Source: Pseudoxanthomonas sp. NC8 (GTDB taxonomy: Bacteria > Pseudomonadota > Gammaproteobacteria > Xanthomonadales > Xanthomonadaceae). From it: a DNA stretch of 64,000 nucleotides. Under the pieces are notes generated by a model. The model had not been told where the DNA came from. It made no database searches and saw only the letters and a program-made list of their open reading frames with translations. A program made the position numbers and the translations under genes. Positions 48,444 through 57,364 of the stretch are shown here, piece after piece. How positions within the stretch are numbered: the first letter of the stretch is position 1; the number at the start of each line of letters is the position of its first letter. The stretch lies in the NCBI GenBank assembly GCA_025232375.1, contig CP060419.1, forward strand, positions 62,001 to 126,000. The letters run 5' to 3'.

Positions 48444-48776
48444 TCAGCTGCAGGACATTCCGGTGATCGCGTTGTTGCGACCGGCCTGGATGGTCAGCCG
48501 CGAACCGCCGGAGGTGGCGTCCACGGGCGTGCTGGCGCCACCGCTGCGCAGCGCGTCGCCGTGGACCACCTGCACCTCGCTGCTGTCGCTGTCGATGCGC
48601 GCGCGCTGGACGGTCGCATCCGAGGCGGTAAGGCCGACCGCGCCGCGGACCATGTCGGTGTGGCACTGGCCGGAAAGCGCACCGTCGATCGGCTCGACGC
48701 CGGCGATCCGCGGACTGGCACAGGCGGACAGCAGGCCGCTGGTAAGGGCGATACAGGCAAGGAACAGGCGGGACAT
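48444..48776 (-). CDS. Small lipoprotein resembling the I78 inhibitor fold
   Basis: A 110-residue intact protein. The leader MSRLFLACIALTSGLLSACA has the lipobox LSAC. The mature part has GQCHTDMVRGAVGLTASDAT, VQRARIDSDSSEVQVVHGD and SRLTIQAGRNNAITGMSCS, which mirrors the Cys, helix, Arg-rich strand and closing Cys arrangement of I78 proteins but is more divergent than the first copy. It is convergent with the topoisomerase gene, ending 11 bases from that stop. An inhibitor role is inference. Confidence 0.7.
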   Translation of the reverse strand: MSRLFLACIALTSGLLSACASPRIAGVEPIDGALSGQCHTDMVRGAVGLTASDATVQRARIDSDSSEVQVVHGDALRSGGASTPVDATSGGSRLTIQAGRNNAITGMSCS

Positions 48777-48948
48777 GGCGTGCGTCCTGGCGATGAAGGG
48801 TCCTCCCAGCCTGTCGTCCGTGGCGTTGGCAACGGATGAAGGCCGGTATTCCGTGCGGCCATGCGCGATGCGGCAATGCGGAATATGCGGAAGAAGGGCC
48901 GCGGATGCGCCATCATCGGGATCTTCGAAAGCCCGGGGAGGGGCAACC

Positions 48949-50265
48949 ATGCACATCGAACACGTACACGACTCCGGCGCCGGCGCGCCCGCGACCGGTT
49001 CCGCGCGGCTGCTGCCGCTGGTGATCGCCCTGTTCTTCGCGCCAGGGCTTCTGCACGGTGCTGGTGGACGTGCTGATCCCCAAGCTCAAGGCGACGTTCT
49101 CGCTGAACTACACCGAGGCGATGCTGACCCAGTTCTGCTTCTTCCTCGCCTATTTCGTGGTGTCGGTTCCCGCCGGCCTGCTGGTCAGCCGGATCGGCTA
49201 CCTGCGCGGCATCGTGATCGGCCTTGGTGGTCATGGCCGGCGGCTGCCTGATGTTCTCGCCGGCCGCGTCGATGGGCTGGTACCCGGCATTATGGCCGCG
49301 CTGTTCGTGCTGGCCGCGGGCATCACCTGGTCAGGTCGCGGCCAACCCGCTGGCCGCCGGTATGGGCGACCCGGCGCGCGCGCACAGCCGGTTGACCTTA
49401 CCAGGCGTTCAACTCGGTCGGCACCATGATCGGCCCGCTGTTCGGCTCGGCGATGATCCTCGCCTCCGGCGTGACCACGCCGGCGGCCGATCTCACCGGC
49501 CCGGCGCTGGAGGCCTTCCGCGTCGAGCAGGCCAGCCACGTGCGCGTGCCGTACATGATCATCGCCGCGGTGCTGCTCGGCCTTGGCCGCGCTGTGCTGG
49601 TGGGTGCGGCGCGCGCCGGTGCCGGCGGTGCGTCCGGTCGGCCACGGCGATTACCTGCGCCTGCTCGGCATCCCGCGGGTGAGCCTGGGTGCGCTGTCGA
49701 TCTTCCTGTACGTGGGTGCGGAAGTGGCCATCGGCAGCGCCCGGTCAACTACCTGATCATGGTCGGCGCCACCGGTTCGGAGCACGCCGCCGGCAACCTG
49801 ATTTCGGTGTACTGGGGCCTGGCGATGGTCGGCCGTTTCATCGGCTCGTGGGTGCTGCGCTTCGTCGCACCGGGCCAATTATGGCCGCGTGCGCGATCGG
49901 CGCCGGGGCGCTGGCGCTGCTGGCGGCGACCACGCTTGAAGGCACCGCCGCAGCGGTGGCGATCCTGTCGATCGGCCTATTCAACTCGGTGATGTTCCCG
50001 ACCATCTTCACCCTGTCGATCGACGGGCTGGGCGAAGACACGCGCCTGGCGCGTCGGGCATCCTCTGCCTTGGCCATCGTCGGTGGCGCGGTGGTACCGA
50101 TGATCACCGGGCTGGTCGCCGACCGCGCCGGGCTGGGCCCTGGCGCTGCTGGTGCCGGTGGTCTGTTACGGCTGGATCGCCTGCTACGGGCTGCTGGTGA
50201 AGGCCGGCATGCTCGGTCGCCGGTCCGCGCCGGCGGCGGTTCCCGCCGCCGCGCCCGAGGCCTGA
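48949..50265 (+). CDS. Sugar MFS transporter (FucP/GluP type)
   Basis: About 430 residues with twelve helices. The first is LLPLVIALFF, then TVLVDVLIPKLKATFSLNYT, a pattern of fucose/glucose/galactose:H+ symporters. Other features are SVPAGLLVSRIGYLRGIVIG, QVAANPLAAGMGDPARAHSR, the FNSVGTMIGPLFGS loop and NYLIMVGATGSEHAAGNLIS. Breaks occur near 49045, at 49222 (CCTTGG), near 49330, at 49383 (CCTTA), 49581 (CCTTGG), near 49740 and near 49880. The stop at 50263-50265 lies eight bases before the kinase start. Together with the kinase and the AGE epimerase it suggests uptake of a hexose, most likely mannose or fructose. Confidence 0.85.
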
Positions 50266-50273
50266 GCGGGCCC

Positions 50274-51187
50274 GTGCGCGATACGTCCCTGCCCCGCCTT
50301 GGTCGTCTTCGGCGAGGCGCTGACCGACTTTGTCCGCACCGGCGAGGCTACCTGGCACAGCGTGGCCGGCGGCGCCTGCTGGAACGTGGCGCGCGTGGCG
50401 GCCACGCTCGGCGTGCCGACCGGCTGGGGCGGCGCGGTCGGCGACGACCTGCTGGGCCACGAGATCATCGCGCTGTCGCAGGCGGCCGGGCTCGACCCGC
50501 GCTTCGCCCAGGTGGTTGCCGAACCGCCGCTGGTGGCGATGGTCCCGGAGCTGGACCCGCCGCGCTACTTCTTCCTCGGCAGCGCCGACCTCGCGTTCGA
50601 TCCCGCGCGCCTGCCGGCGGGCTGGGAGCGCGCCTGCGAGTTCGCCCATTTCGGCTGCATCAGCCTGGTCCGGCAACCGCTCGGCGCGCGCCTTGGTCGC
50701 GATCGCCGAAGGCCTGCATGCGGCCGGCGTGCCGGTCAGCTTCGATCCGAACTGCCGCAACCTGATGGGCGCCGGCTATCCGCCGCTGTTCGAGCGCATG
50801 GCCGCGCTGGCCGCGGTGCTGAAGATCTCCGACGAGGACCTGCGCCAGATCTATCCGGAACTGGCCACCGGGGATGCGCTGGCACGGGTGCGCGAGGTGG
50901 CGCCGCGGGCCACCCTGCTCTACACCCGCGGTGCCGACGGCATGACCGCGTACCTGGCCGATGGCGGCCGGGTCGAGCAGCCGGCCTTCGCGGTCGCGGT
51001 GGTCGACACGGTCGGCGCTGGCGACGCCTGCATCGGCGGCTTCCTCGCCAGCCGGCTGCAATCCCCGGACGCGGGCGTCGAGGTGCACGTGCGCTTCGCC
51101 GCGGCGACCGCCGCCGCGGCCTGCACGCGCGCCGGTGCGCACGCGCCCGACGCGGCGCAGGTGGCGGCACTGCTGGCCGCCGGTTGA
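50274..51187 (+). CDS. PfkB-family sugar kinase, probable fructokinase
   Basis: About 304 residues. It opens RLVVFGEALTDFVRTGEATW, the PfkB substrate-binding start, then GGACWNVARVAATLGVPTGW with the GG dyad. The C-terminal signature is VVDTVGAGDACIGGFLASRL with the catalytic Asp in GAGD; SFDPNCRNLMGAGYPPL matches fructokinases of the ScrK/Xanthomonas type. Start is a GTG at 50274, eight bases after the transporter stop, so the two are co-transcribed. Breaks are at 50297 and 50691 (both CCTTGG). Likely reaction: fructose to fructose-6-phosphate. Confidence 0.85.
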
Positions 51188-51258
51188 GTCCGATGGCGGG
51201 CGATGAAGCGGTGCCGGGGCGCCCGCCAGCGGCAGCGGCGATCCTGTCGGCGGCAGCG

Positions 51259-51441
51259 ATGTCGCGCCGAGATTTCCTCGCGCGTGCCGGCTCGCTGGCC
51301 TGTGCCTGCGCGCTGCCTGCCGGCGCGTGGTCCACGCACGTGCACGCGGCAGCGGCCGGGACATCGGGCGGCATGCGCCCGCAGCCGTTCATGGCCATCG
51401 ACGACGGGCGTTACCGCCTGTACAGCCGCGTGGACGCCTGA
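51259..51441 (+). CDS. Short ORF with a twin-arginine signal peptide
   Basis: MSRRDFLARAGSLACACALP, then AGAWSTHVHAAAA, reads as a complete TAT signal, followed by only 28 residues (SGGMRPQPFMAIDDGRYRLY, then SRVDA) before the TGA at 51439-51441. There is no folded domain, so it may be the surviving 5' end of a TAT-exported enzyme, or an unrelated small peptide. It lies between the kinase and the convergent epimerase. An upstream in-frame ATG at 51193 would add 22 residues without changing the picture. Confidence 0.4.
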   Translation: MSRRDFLARAGSLACACALPAGAWSTHVHAAAAGTSGGMRPQPFMAIDDGRYRLYSRVDA

Positions 51442-51462
51442 GCGCGCCGCACGGGCCGTCGC

Positions 51463-52663
51463 TCAGACGACCTTGAGTACCTCGTAGCACGCGCCCATGG
51501 TGTGGTAGTCGGTCTTGCCGGCCGGGCTCTTCTCGTCGGTGAGCTTGGCGTTGTCCGGGCCCAGGATGCGGTACCAGGCGCCATGCGCGTGGTCGACGAA
51601 GTGGGTCCAGCTGTAGGCCCAGATCCGGTCGTACCACTGCCAGTAACCCGGCTCGCCGCTGCGCTCGGCGAGCAGTGCGGCGGTGGCCAGCGCCTCGGCC
51701 TGCACCCAGAAGTACTTGTCCGCGTCGTAGACGCCGCCTTCCACGTCGTTGCCGTAGACGAGCCCGCCGTGCTCTCCGTCCCACGCCATGGCGACGGCGC
51801 GGTCGAACAGCTCGCGGGCGCGGGGCAGATGGCCGGCGTCGGGCGCATGCCGGTCGAGGATCAGCAGCAGCTTGGCCCACTCGACCCGGTGCCCGGGCTG
51901 GAAACCCCACGGGCGGAAGATGTTGCTGCGGTCGCCGCGGTTGTAGTCCCAGTCCACCGACCAGTCGCGGTGGTAGTGCTCCCAGACCAGGCCGCCGGCG
52001 AGCGCGGCCTTAGCGCCCGCTCATGTTGGCCACCAGCAGCTGCGCGCGCGCTGCAGGTAGCGCGGCTCGCCGCTGGCCTCGTAGGCGGCCAGCCACGCCT
52101 CGCAGGCGTGCATGTTCGCGTTCTGGCCGCGGTACGGCGACAGCTGCCAGTCGGCCGTGGCCTCGTCCGCATACAGGCCGTGCGCCGGTTCCCAGAAGCG
52201 CTGTTCCATCAGCTGCCAGGTCTCCTCCAGCCAGCCACGCGCTTCCTCCATGCCGGCTTCCAGCGCCTTGGCATAGGCGAGCACCACGAAGGCCAGTCCG
52301 TAGCAGTGGTTGGTCGCGTCCTGCACCTGTCCGTCGTGCAGCACCCTAAGCATAGCCGCCCGTGTCCGGATTGCGGTGCGCGTCGCGCAGGAAGGCGATG
52401 CCGTGGCGGACCGCATCGCGGTAGGCCGGCTCGCCGAAGGCCTGCCTTAAGGCCATCGAATAGTTGAAGACGAAGCGCGTGCTGCTGATAAGGTGCCGGG
52501 TGTGCGGGTCGTAGACCGTGCCGTCGTCCTTGAAGAACTGGAAGAAGCCGCCGGCCGGGTCGATGCAGCGCGGATGGTAGAAGGCCATCGTGTCGCGGAT
52601 GTGGCCGAGCAGGAATTCGCGCGAGCGGAAATCGGGCGTGGCGGCGGGGTCGGCAGGATGCAT
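51463..52663 (-). CDS. AGE-family epimerase/isomerase (mannose isomerase type)
   Basis: An (alpha/alpha)6-barrel enzyme of about 400 residues. The family motifs are RCIDPAGGFFQFFKDDGTVY, HLISSTRFVFNYSMA, NHCYGLAFVVLAYAKALE, GQNANMHACEAWLAAYEASG, then after a break RPWGFQPGHRVEWAKLLLIL and KYFWVQAEALATAALL, with the catalytic His in QPGHRVEW and TDYHTMG. AGE-family members isomerise mannose to fructose or epimerise GlcNAc or cellobiose. Beside a hexose transporter and fructokinase, mannose isomerase is the most economical reading. Breaks lie near 52350, near 52025 and at 52009 (CCTTAG). It is convergent with the transporter-kinase operon. Confidence 0.82.
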
Positions 52664-52858
52664 GCGGGTGCTCGCGTTGGACGGACGTGCACCGGCATCC
52701 GGCGCACGCGCAAGCGTACCTGCCGCATGTGCAGCGGGCTTATGGTCGATGTGTATACCGGCTATGCCGGGGCATGGATCCGCGCTGCCGCGCAGGGCAG
52801 TGGCCGGCGCGGCGGGATGCGCGCACCGGAACGGATCAGGGTGGAGCGGGGAGGGGGA

Positions 52859-52935
52859 TGGCGCGCCCGGAGGGATTCGAACCCCCGACCAATGGCTTCG
52901 GAAGCCACTACTCTATCCGGCTGAGCTACGGGCGC
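52859..52935 (-). tRNA. tRNA-Arg (CCG)
   Basis: On the minus strand a complete cloverleaf: acceptor GCGCCCG and CGGGCGC, D arm GCTCAGCCGGATAGAGT, anticodon stem GTGGC/GCCAT with loop TTCCGAA (anticodon CCG), T arm with GGTTCGAATCC. A discriminator G and an encoded CCA follow at 52862-52859. It decodes CGG, a common codon in this genome. A damaged 5' copy lies 90 bases upstream. Confidence 0.93.
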
Positions 52936-53023
52936 GTTTTTAAACGACTGTTGCCACCGGGGCCCGGTGATCCGAGCTGTGGCCGGCATGACACTTCAAA
53001 CGCCCGTTACGGTGGACGGGTTG

Positions 53024-53066
53024 CGGCTTTGGAAGCCACGACTCTGTCCGGCTGAGCCACGGGCGC
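53024..53066 (-). pseudogene. tRNA-Arg 5' fragment
   Basis: The first 43 bases of a tRNA-Arg-like sequence on the minus strand: GCGCCCGTGGCTCAGCCGGA at the start, then the D arm and an anticodon arm whose loop reads TTCCAAA. It matches the intact tRNA at 52859-52935 with a few changes, then diverges completely; no T arm or 3' acceptor strand exists, so it cannot fold as a tRNA. Confidence 0.8.
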
Positions 53067-53121
53067 GTGGCCGGGCATTGTAGCCGAATTCGTGCTGCGG
53101 CCGGCATGGGCCCGTCCCGTG

Positions 53122-54323
53122 TTACCGGCGCCTGCTGCGGGAGCCACGCTCTTCCTCCGGGTTGCCTGTGCGCTTCCGGCCGGCAATGTCCCCCGCCCGC
53201 GCATGGCGAATACCGTCCGGTGCAGCCCCGCGAATATCGCGCAGACCCGTTCGCGCCGAAGGGTCAGCAGGCACCACGCGACCATCGCCAACCCGAACAG
53301 CGCCAGCAGCAGCGGGTTGGGCACGTCCATGCGCATCGCCTGCCCCGCCAGCAGCCCGGTCAGCAGGCTGAAGGAAGCCGGGGCCACGGCCAGCTGCGCG
53401 CTGCTGAAGCCCGCATCGCGCATCAGGTGGTGGACATGGTTGCGGTCGGCCGAGAACGGCGAGCGCCCCTGGCGCATGCGCCGCACGATCAGCACCAGGC
53501 AGTCCAGCACCGGAATCGGGATCAGCCAAAGCGCCAGCACCGGGTTCACCGGGTGCCCCTCGTTCTGGGTCAGGCGGAACACGATCCACGCGATCGAATA
53601 ACCTAGGAACGCGCTGCCCGCGTTGCCCATGAACACGCGTGCCCGCGGCCGCTGGGGCAGCGGGAAGTTGTGTGCTTAAGGAAACCGGGGTCGCGCCCAG
53701 GATCGCCGCCGCCGCCAGCGCAACGCCGTGATTGCCCGCGTACCACGCCGCCGCGACCAGCATGAGCAGGGCCGCCGCCGCCAGCGTCCCGGCGATACCG
53801 TCGGTGCCGTCGATCATGTTCATCGCGTTGATGAGTCCGACCGTGGCAAACACGGTGAATGGCATCGACAGGTAACCCAGCGAGAGGTCGCCCAGCCCGA
53901 ACACCGGCCCCAGCTGCTCGATCCGCACCCCGCCCACATACACCATGACCAGCGCGGCCCCGGCGCGGGCCGGGAGCCGCCACCACCAGCGAAGGTCGTA
54001 GCGGTCGTCGAGCAGGCCCACCGCCAGCAGCAGCCCCGAGCCCAGCACGTAGGCCTGTTTGCCCGAGGTCATCGGCAGGGGTACCAGCACGTACATGAGG
54101 AACAGCGCCAGCGCCATGCCCAGCCTCCGGTGACCGGCGTGGCCTCGGCGTGATCCTTGCGGCCACCGGGGTGGTCGAGCAGGTCGTAACGGCGTGCCAC
54201 AGGCTGCAGCAGCCAGATCATCGCCCACGCTACAAGGGCCGTGGCAATGACGCCTGCGACGGCAAGTATGGGCCGGTCGATCACCGACAGCAGGTCGACC
54301 GCATCTTGTCCCTGATGCAACAT
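53122..54323 (-). CDS. WecA/MraY-family undecaprenyl-phosphate sugar-1-phosphate transferase
   Basis: The membrane enzyme that starts lipid-linked glycan synthesis by moving a sugar-1-phosphate to undecaprenyl phosphate. Helix 1 is ILAVAGVIATALVAWAMIWL; YDLLDHPGGRKDHAEATPVT is the first cytoplasmic motif; VGLLDDRYDLRWWWRLPARA carries the catalytic Asp pair; INAMNMIDGTDGIAGTLAAA is the nucleotide-binding loop; MFMGNAGSAFLGYSIAWIVF, then RNHVHHLMRDAGFSSAQLAV with the His motif, complete the family. Breaks lie near 54125, near 53680 and near the 3' end, where I choose the stop at 53122. GAGAGG precedes the ATG by five bases. It is the last gene of the polysaccharide cluster. Confidence 0.88.
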
Positions 54324-54441
54324 CCGCACCTCTCGGTGAAGCGAGATGGAGCTGGGATGAGACTGTCAAGCCAAGCGGCGCGGCTGCACTGTAGCACCGG
54401 CTGGGGACCTGTCGCGTCAAAGGCGGGGTACCCGCCCCGGG

Positions 54442-55040
54442 TCAGGCCACACGCTTCCCGATGAGGTTTCCGGGCAGCCGGGCACGGCGCGGGGATCGGC
54501 GGACGCCAGACCGGTACTGCCGGTACGAACCCGTGCAGCGGAGCCCTTGGCTCCAGGTTGCCTCCCCGGGCGCCTGGCTCCCCACGCGCATCAGCGCGAT
54601 TTGTCCCCTGGCACCCTGCGAGGCCAACGAAGCCAGTGACCGGCATGCGAACACCGGCATCATCCCCAGCAGCGCCGCCACCACGTCCAGCAGCACCTCG
54701 ACCAGGCTGGAGGTCCGCCCCGGCACCCAGATCTGGATGAACTCGGTGGCCATGGCCAGGACGAAGACGACCAGCAGCAATCGACCGAGCCGTGCGGCCG
54801 GGAATGCCAGCGCAGCCAGCAGGCCTACGATCGCGAACATCACCACATGCACCATGTCCACGGCCGGCCACAGCTGTTCGGTCCGGGAGATCGATTGACT
54901 GAACCACGGAAATTCGACCCGCAGCGCCGCCAGCCGCCAATTGGGCAGCAACACTGCGACGGCCACCACCACCAGTGCGAGCGCAAGCGCCACCCGTGCA
55001 AGCCAAAGGCCACCCAGCCGATTCCCCGCTCAGCCGACAT
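54442..55040 (-). CDS. VanZ-like family membrane protein
   Basis: About 200 residues. It begins MSAERGIGWVAFGL and, after a base loss near 54990, continues VALALALVVVAVAVLLPNWR, then a periplasmic segment and WPAVDMVHVVMFAIVGLLAA, FVLAMATEFIQIWVPGRTSS and LVEVLLDVVAALLGMM. The TEFIQIWVPGRTSSLVEVLLD stretch with its Glu and Asp is the VanZ signature. VanZ proteins in polysaccharide clusters have unknown roles; the original VanZ gives low teicoplanin resistance. It lies between the glycosyltransferase and the WecA-type gene, 91 and 118 bases from them. Confidence 0.78.
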
Positions 55041-55130
55041 GCGATTCCTCCGTCTTTCCCTTGTCTGGATACCGGTGCCGGTCGGCCGCCGCCGATCCGT
55101 ACCGGAGCAGGCGGGGCTGAGCGCACATTC

Positions 55131-56324
55131 TCAATCCTTCGTGGAGCCGCGACCGCCGTCGAGAAGCTCGCGGTACACGGCCAGCGTTCCGGCCACCACG
55201 ATGCGTTCGTCGAACCGCGCCAGCGCCTTTGCCCGGGCGCTGGCGCCAAGCCCTGGCGGCGAGCGCAGGGTCGTCGTGCAGACGGCCGATCGCCGAGGCC
55301 AGGGCTTGTGCATTGCGCGGGGGCACGAGCAGGCCGTCGACGCCGTCCTCGACCACCTCGCGACAGCCGGGCACGTCTGTGGTCACCAGCGGTAAGCCGC
55401 ACGCGGCGGCCTCGACCAGGCCTTTCGGCAGCCCTTCGCGGTAATGGCTGGGCAGCACGACCATGTCCACCGATGCGAACAGCGTGGGCATGTCGTCGAC
55501 GTGGCCGAGCCAGTGGATCAGGCCTTCTGCAACCCAGCCACGCAGGGTCGCCTCGGGAACCGCCGCCGGATTGCCCGGATCCGGATCGCCGGTAGGAGGA
55601 ACTCGAGGCAGCGCCCCTCCCCGCGCAGTCGCCGGACCGCGTCGACGAATTCCGCCACGCCCTTGTCCCACAGCAGGCGTGCGGGCAGCAGGATCCGCTG
55701 TGGTCCGCCGGCTTCCCTCGACGCAGGCGGTCTCGGCGCAAAGCGGACGCAATCCACGCCGGAGCCGGGAATCAGGCGGACATGGCGTGGATCGACCAGT
55801 CCGGCGTGCTCAAACAGCGCCATGTCATCCGGATTCTGCAGGATGAGGCGGGAGTTCCCGCCATCGAGCGCGAGCTTAAGCATGCGACGCACCACCGGCT
55901 GCAGGACGCGTGCCGTCGCGTCCGTGCTGGAGAAGACGTAGCCCAAACCGGTCACCGCACTGACCCGCGCGGAAACACCGGTAAGGCGCGCCGCCAGCGA
56001 ACCGTACACCGCGCACTTGATGGTGAAGCCATGGACCAGGTCGGGCTTCTCGCGGCGGAACAGGCGGACCAGATGGAGCAGGAAGCCGGCCTCGCGCAGT
56101 GGATTGAGGCTGCGCCGGTGCATCGGCAGCGGTTGCCAGCGCAGGCCCAGGTCGCGCAGTCGGGTGCCATACCCGCCGGGCGGGGACAGCAGCAGCACCT
56201 CGGCACCGGCATCACGCAGCGCCAGTGCCAGCGAGCGACGGAAGTTCCAGAGATACCAGTCGGTGTTGGCAAACAGGACGATCCGGCGGCCGCGCTCCGG
56301 CAGCTTCAAGCCGGACGTACTCAC
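55131..56324 (-). CDS. Glycosyltransferase family 4
   Basis: About 395 residues, GT-B fold. N-terminal domain: RRIVLFANTDWYLWNFRRSL, LLSPPGGYGTRLRDLGLRWQ and KPDLVHGFTIKCAVYGSLAA. C-terminal donor-binding domain: RILLPARLLWDKGVAEFVDA, then LIHWLGHVDDMPTLFASVDM, VVLPSHYREGLPKGLVEAAA with the Glu of the E-X7-E motif, and VEDGVDGLLVPPRNAQALAS. Breaks lie near 55590 and near 55250. The start is a GTG at 56324 that overlaps the EpsG stop (GTGA), a clear case of translational coupling. It transfers a nucleotide sugar to the growing repeat unit; which one is unknown. Confidence 0.87.
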
Positions 56325-57364
56325 GCCAGCGGCCCGAACTGGTAGGGGACCCAGTGCCGGGCATGCGTGGCGAAATTGAGCCACACGAACTGCACGGCGG
56401 CGTAGTAGCCGATCACGCCCAGCACCAGTCCCGTGCGCAGCCGGACATTGTCTCCGGCCAGCCGGGGCAGGCGCGAGAAGACATACAGTTGCAAGGGAAT
56501 GAGGTACAGCGCTACGCGGTCGACCGCGGTCGATGCGACCGTCACCAACGGCAAGCACAACAGCGCAAGCAGCGCGATGATGGTCCAAAGTCTCCGTTCC
56601 TGCGGGCTGGAGGTAAGGCGATTGCCGTACAGCAGCATGAGCGCCGCGGGGACCGTGTTCATCAGCACCCGGATCTTCGCGCCCTGCGACTCCATGTCGG
56701 CCCTGACGTACTGGTTCCACAACGCATCCACGTCCTCGGACAACAGCAGGTAGTACAGGAGGGCGGAAATGGCGGCCACCATGCTGGCGGTGACGAAGCG
56801 GTTGCGGCTGTTGGCCAGCATCGCAATAGGAAGCAGCAGCACGGCCGACTTGTGGAACAGCGCGCCAAGTGCAACGCAGGCAACGAAAACGCGGACGCGT
56901 TTTTCGCCGAGCGCCACCAGGCCGACGAGCGAAAAGCCCAGCGCAACGGCCTGCCGGCTGTAGCCCATGCCGACCACGATCAGCATGTACGGCACGGCCA
57001 CCACCAGCGCCAGCCACGGCCAAGGCTGCCTCCGGCAGAACGTCACCGTTCCCCACGCCAGCACGCTGGCGTAAGCCAGGTTTACCCAGTAAACGTTGCC
57101 ACCGAGTCGTGCCGTCAGCCAGTTCAGGAAGTAGTGGCCGGGGTCGCTCCTGTCGAAGACCTCGTCGAGGCGTAGGCGGGATGCAAGCCTGAAGTGTTCC
57201 AGGTAGTTGAACCAGTCGGCGCCGACTTCGTGACGCAAACCAATCGTCACGGCGAGCAGCACGCCCGCCATCCACCACGCCCACGCCTGCTGCCGCGACG
57301 GAAGGCGCCTGGGCGCCACTATCGCCCAGACCGGCAGGAGGAACATCAGCCAGAACGGCAGCAT
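56321..57364 (-). CDS. EpsG/Wzy-like polysaccharide polymerase
   Basis: An intact 347-residue membrane protein with about ten helices. MLPFWLMFLLPVWAIVAPRR starts it; AVTIGLRHEVGADWFNYLEH is the EpsG signature with the conserved Arg and Asp-Trp; VVGMGYSRQAVALGFSLVGL and KSAVLLLPIAMLANSRNRF follow. EpsG proteins polymerise exopolysaccharide repeat units outside the membrane. Its start overlaps the asparagine synthase gene by 19 bases and its stop overlaps the glycosyltransferase start, so it sits in a tightly coupled operon. Confidence 0.87.
   Translation of the reverse strand: MLPFWLMFLLPVWAIVAPRRLPSRQQAWAWWMAGVLLAVTIGLRHEVGADWFNYLEHFRLASRLRLDEVFDRSDPGHYFLNWLTARLGGNVYWVNLAYASVLAWGTVTFCRRQPWPWLALVVAVPYMLIVVGMGYSRQAVALGFSLVGLVALGEKRVRVFVACVALGALFHKSAVLLLPIAMLANSRNRFVTASMVAAISALLYYLLLSEDVDALWNQYVRADMESQGAKIRVLMNTVPAALMLLYGNRLTSSPQERRLWTIIALLALLCLPLVTVASTAVDRVALYLIPLQLYVFSRLPRLAGDNVRLRTGLVLGVIGYYAAVQFVWLNFATHARHWVPYQFGPLA

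Noticed and set aside
53028..53066. A second functional tRNA gene with anticodon CCA (Trp)
   Set aside because: Only the 5' 43 bases align; no T arm or 3' acceptor strand is present.
56225..57175. A 316-residue plus-strand ORF opposite epsG
   Set aside because: EpsG on the minus strand is intact with ten helices; the plus-strand translation is Gln/His/Arg-rich and without features.
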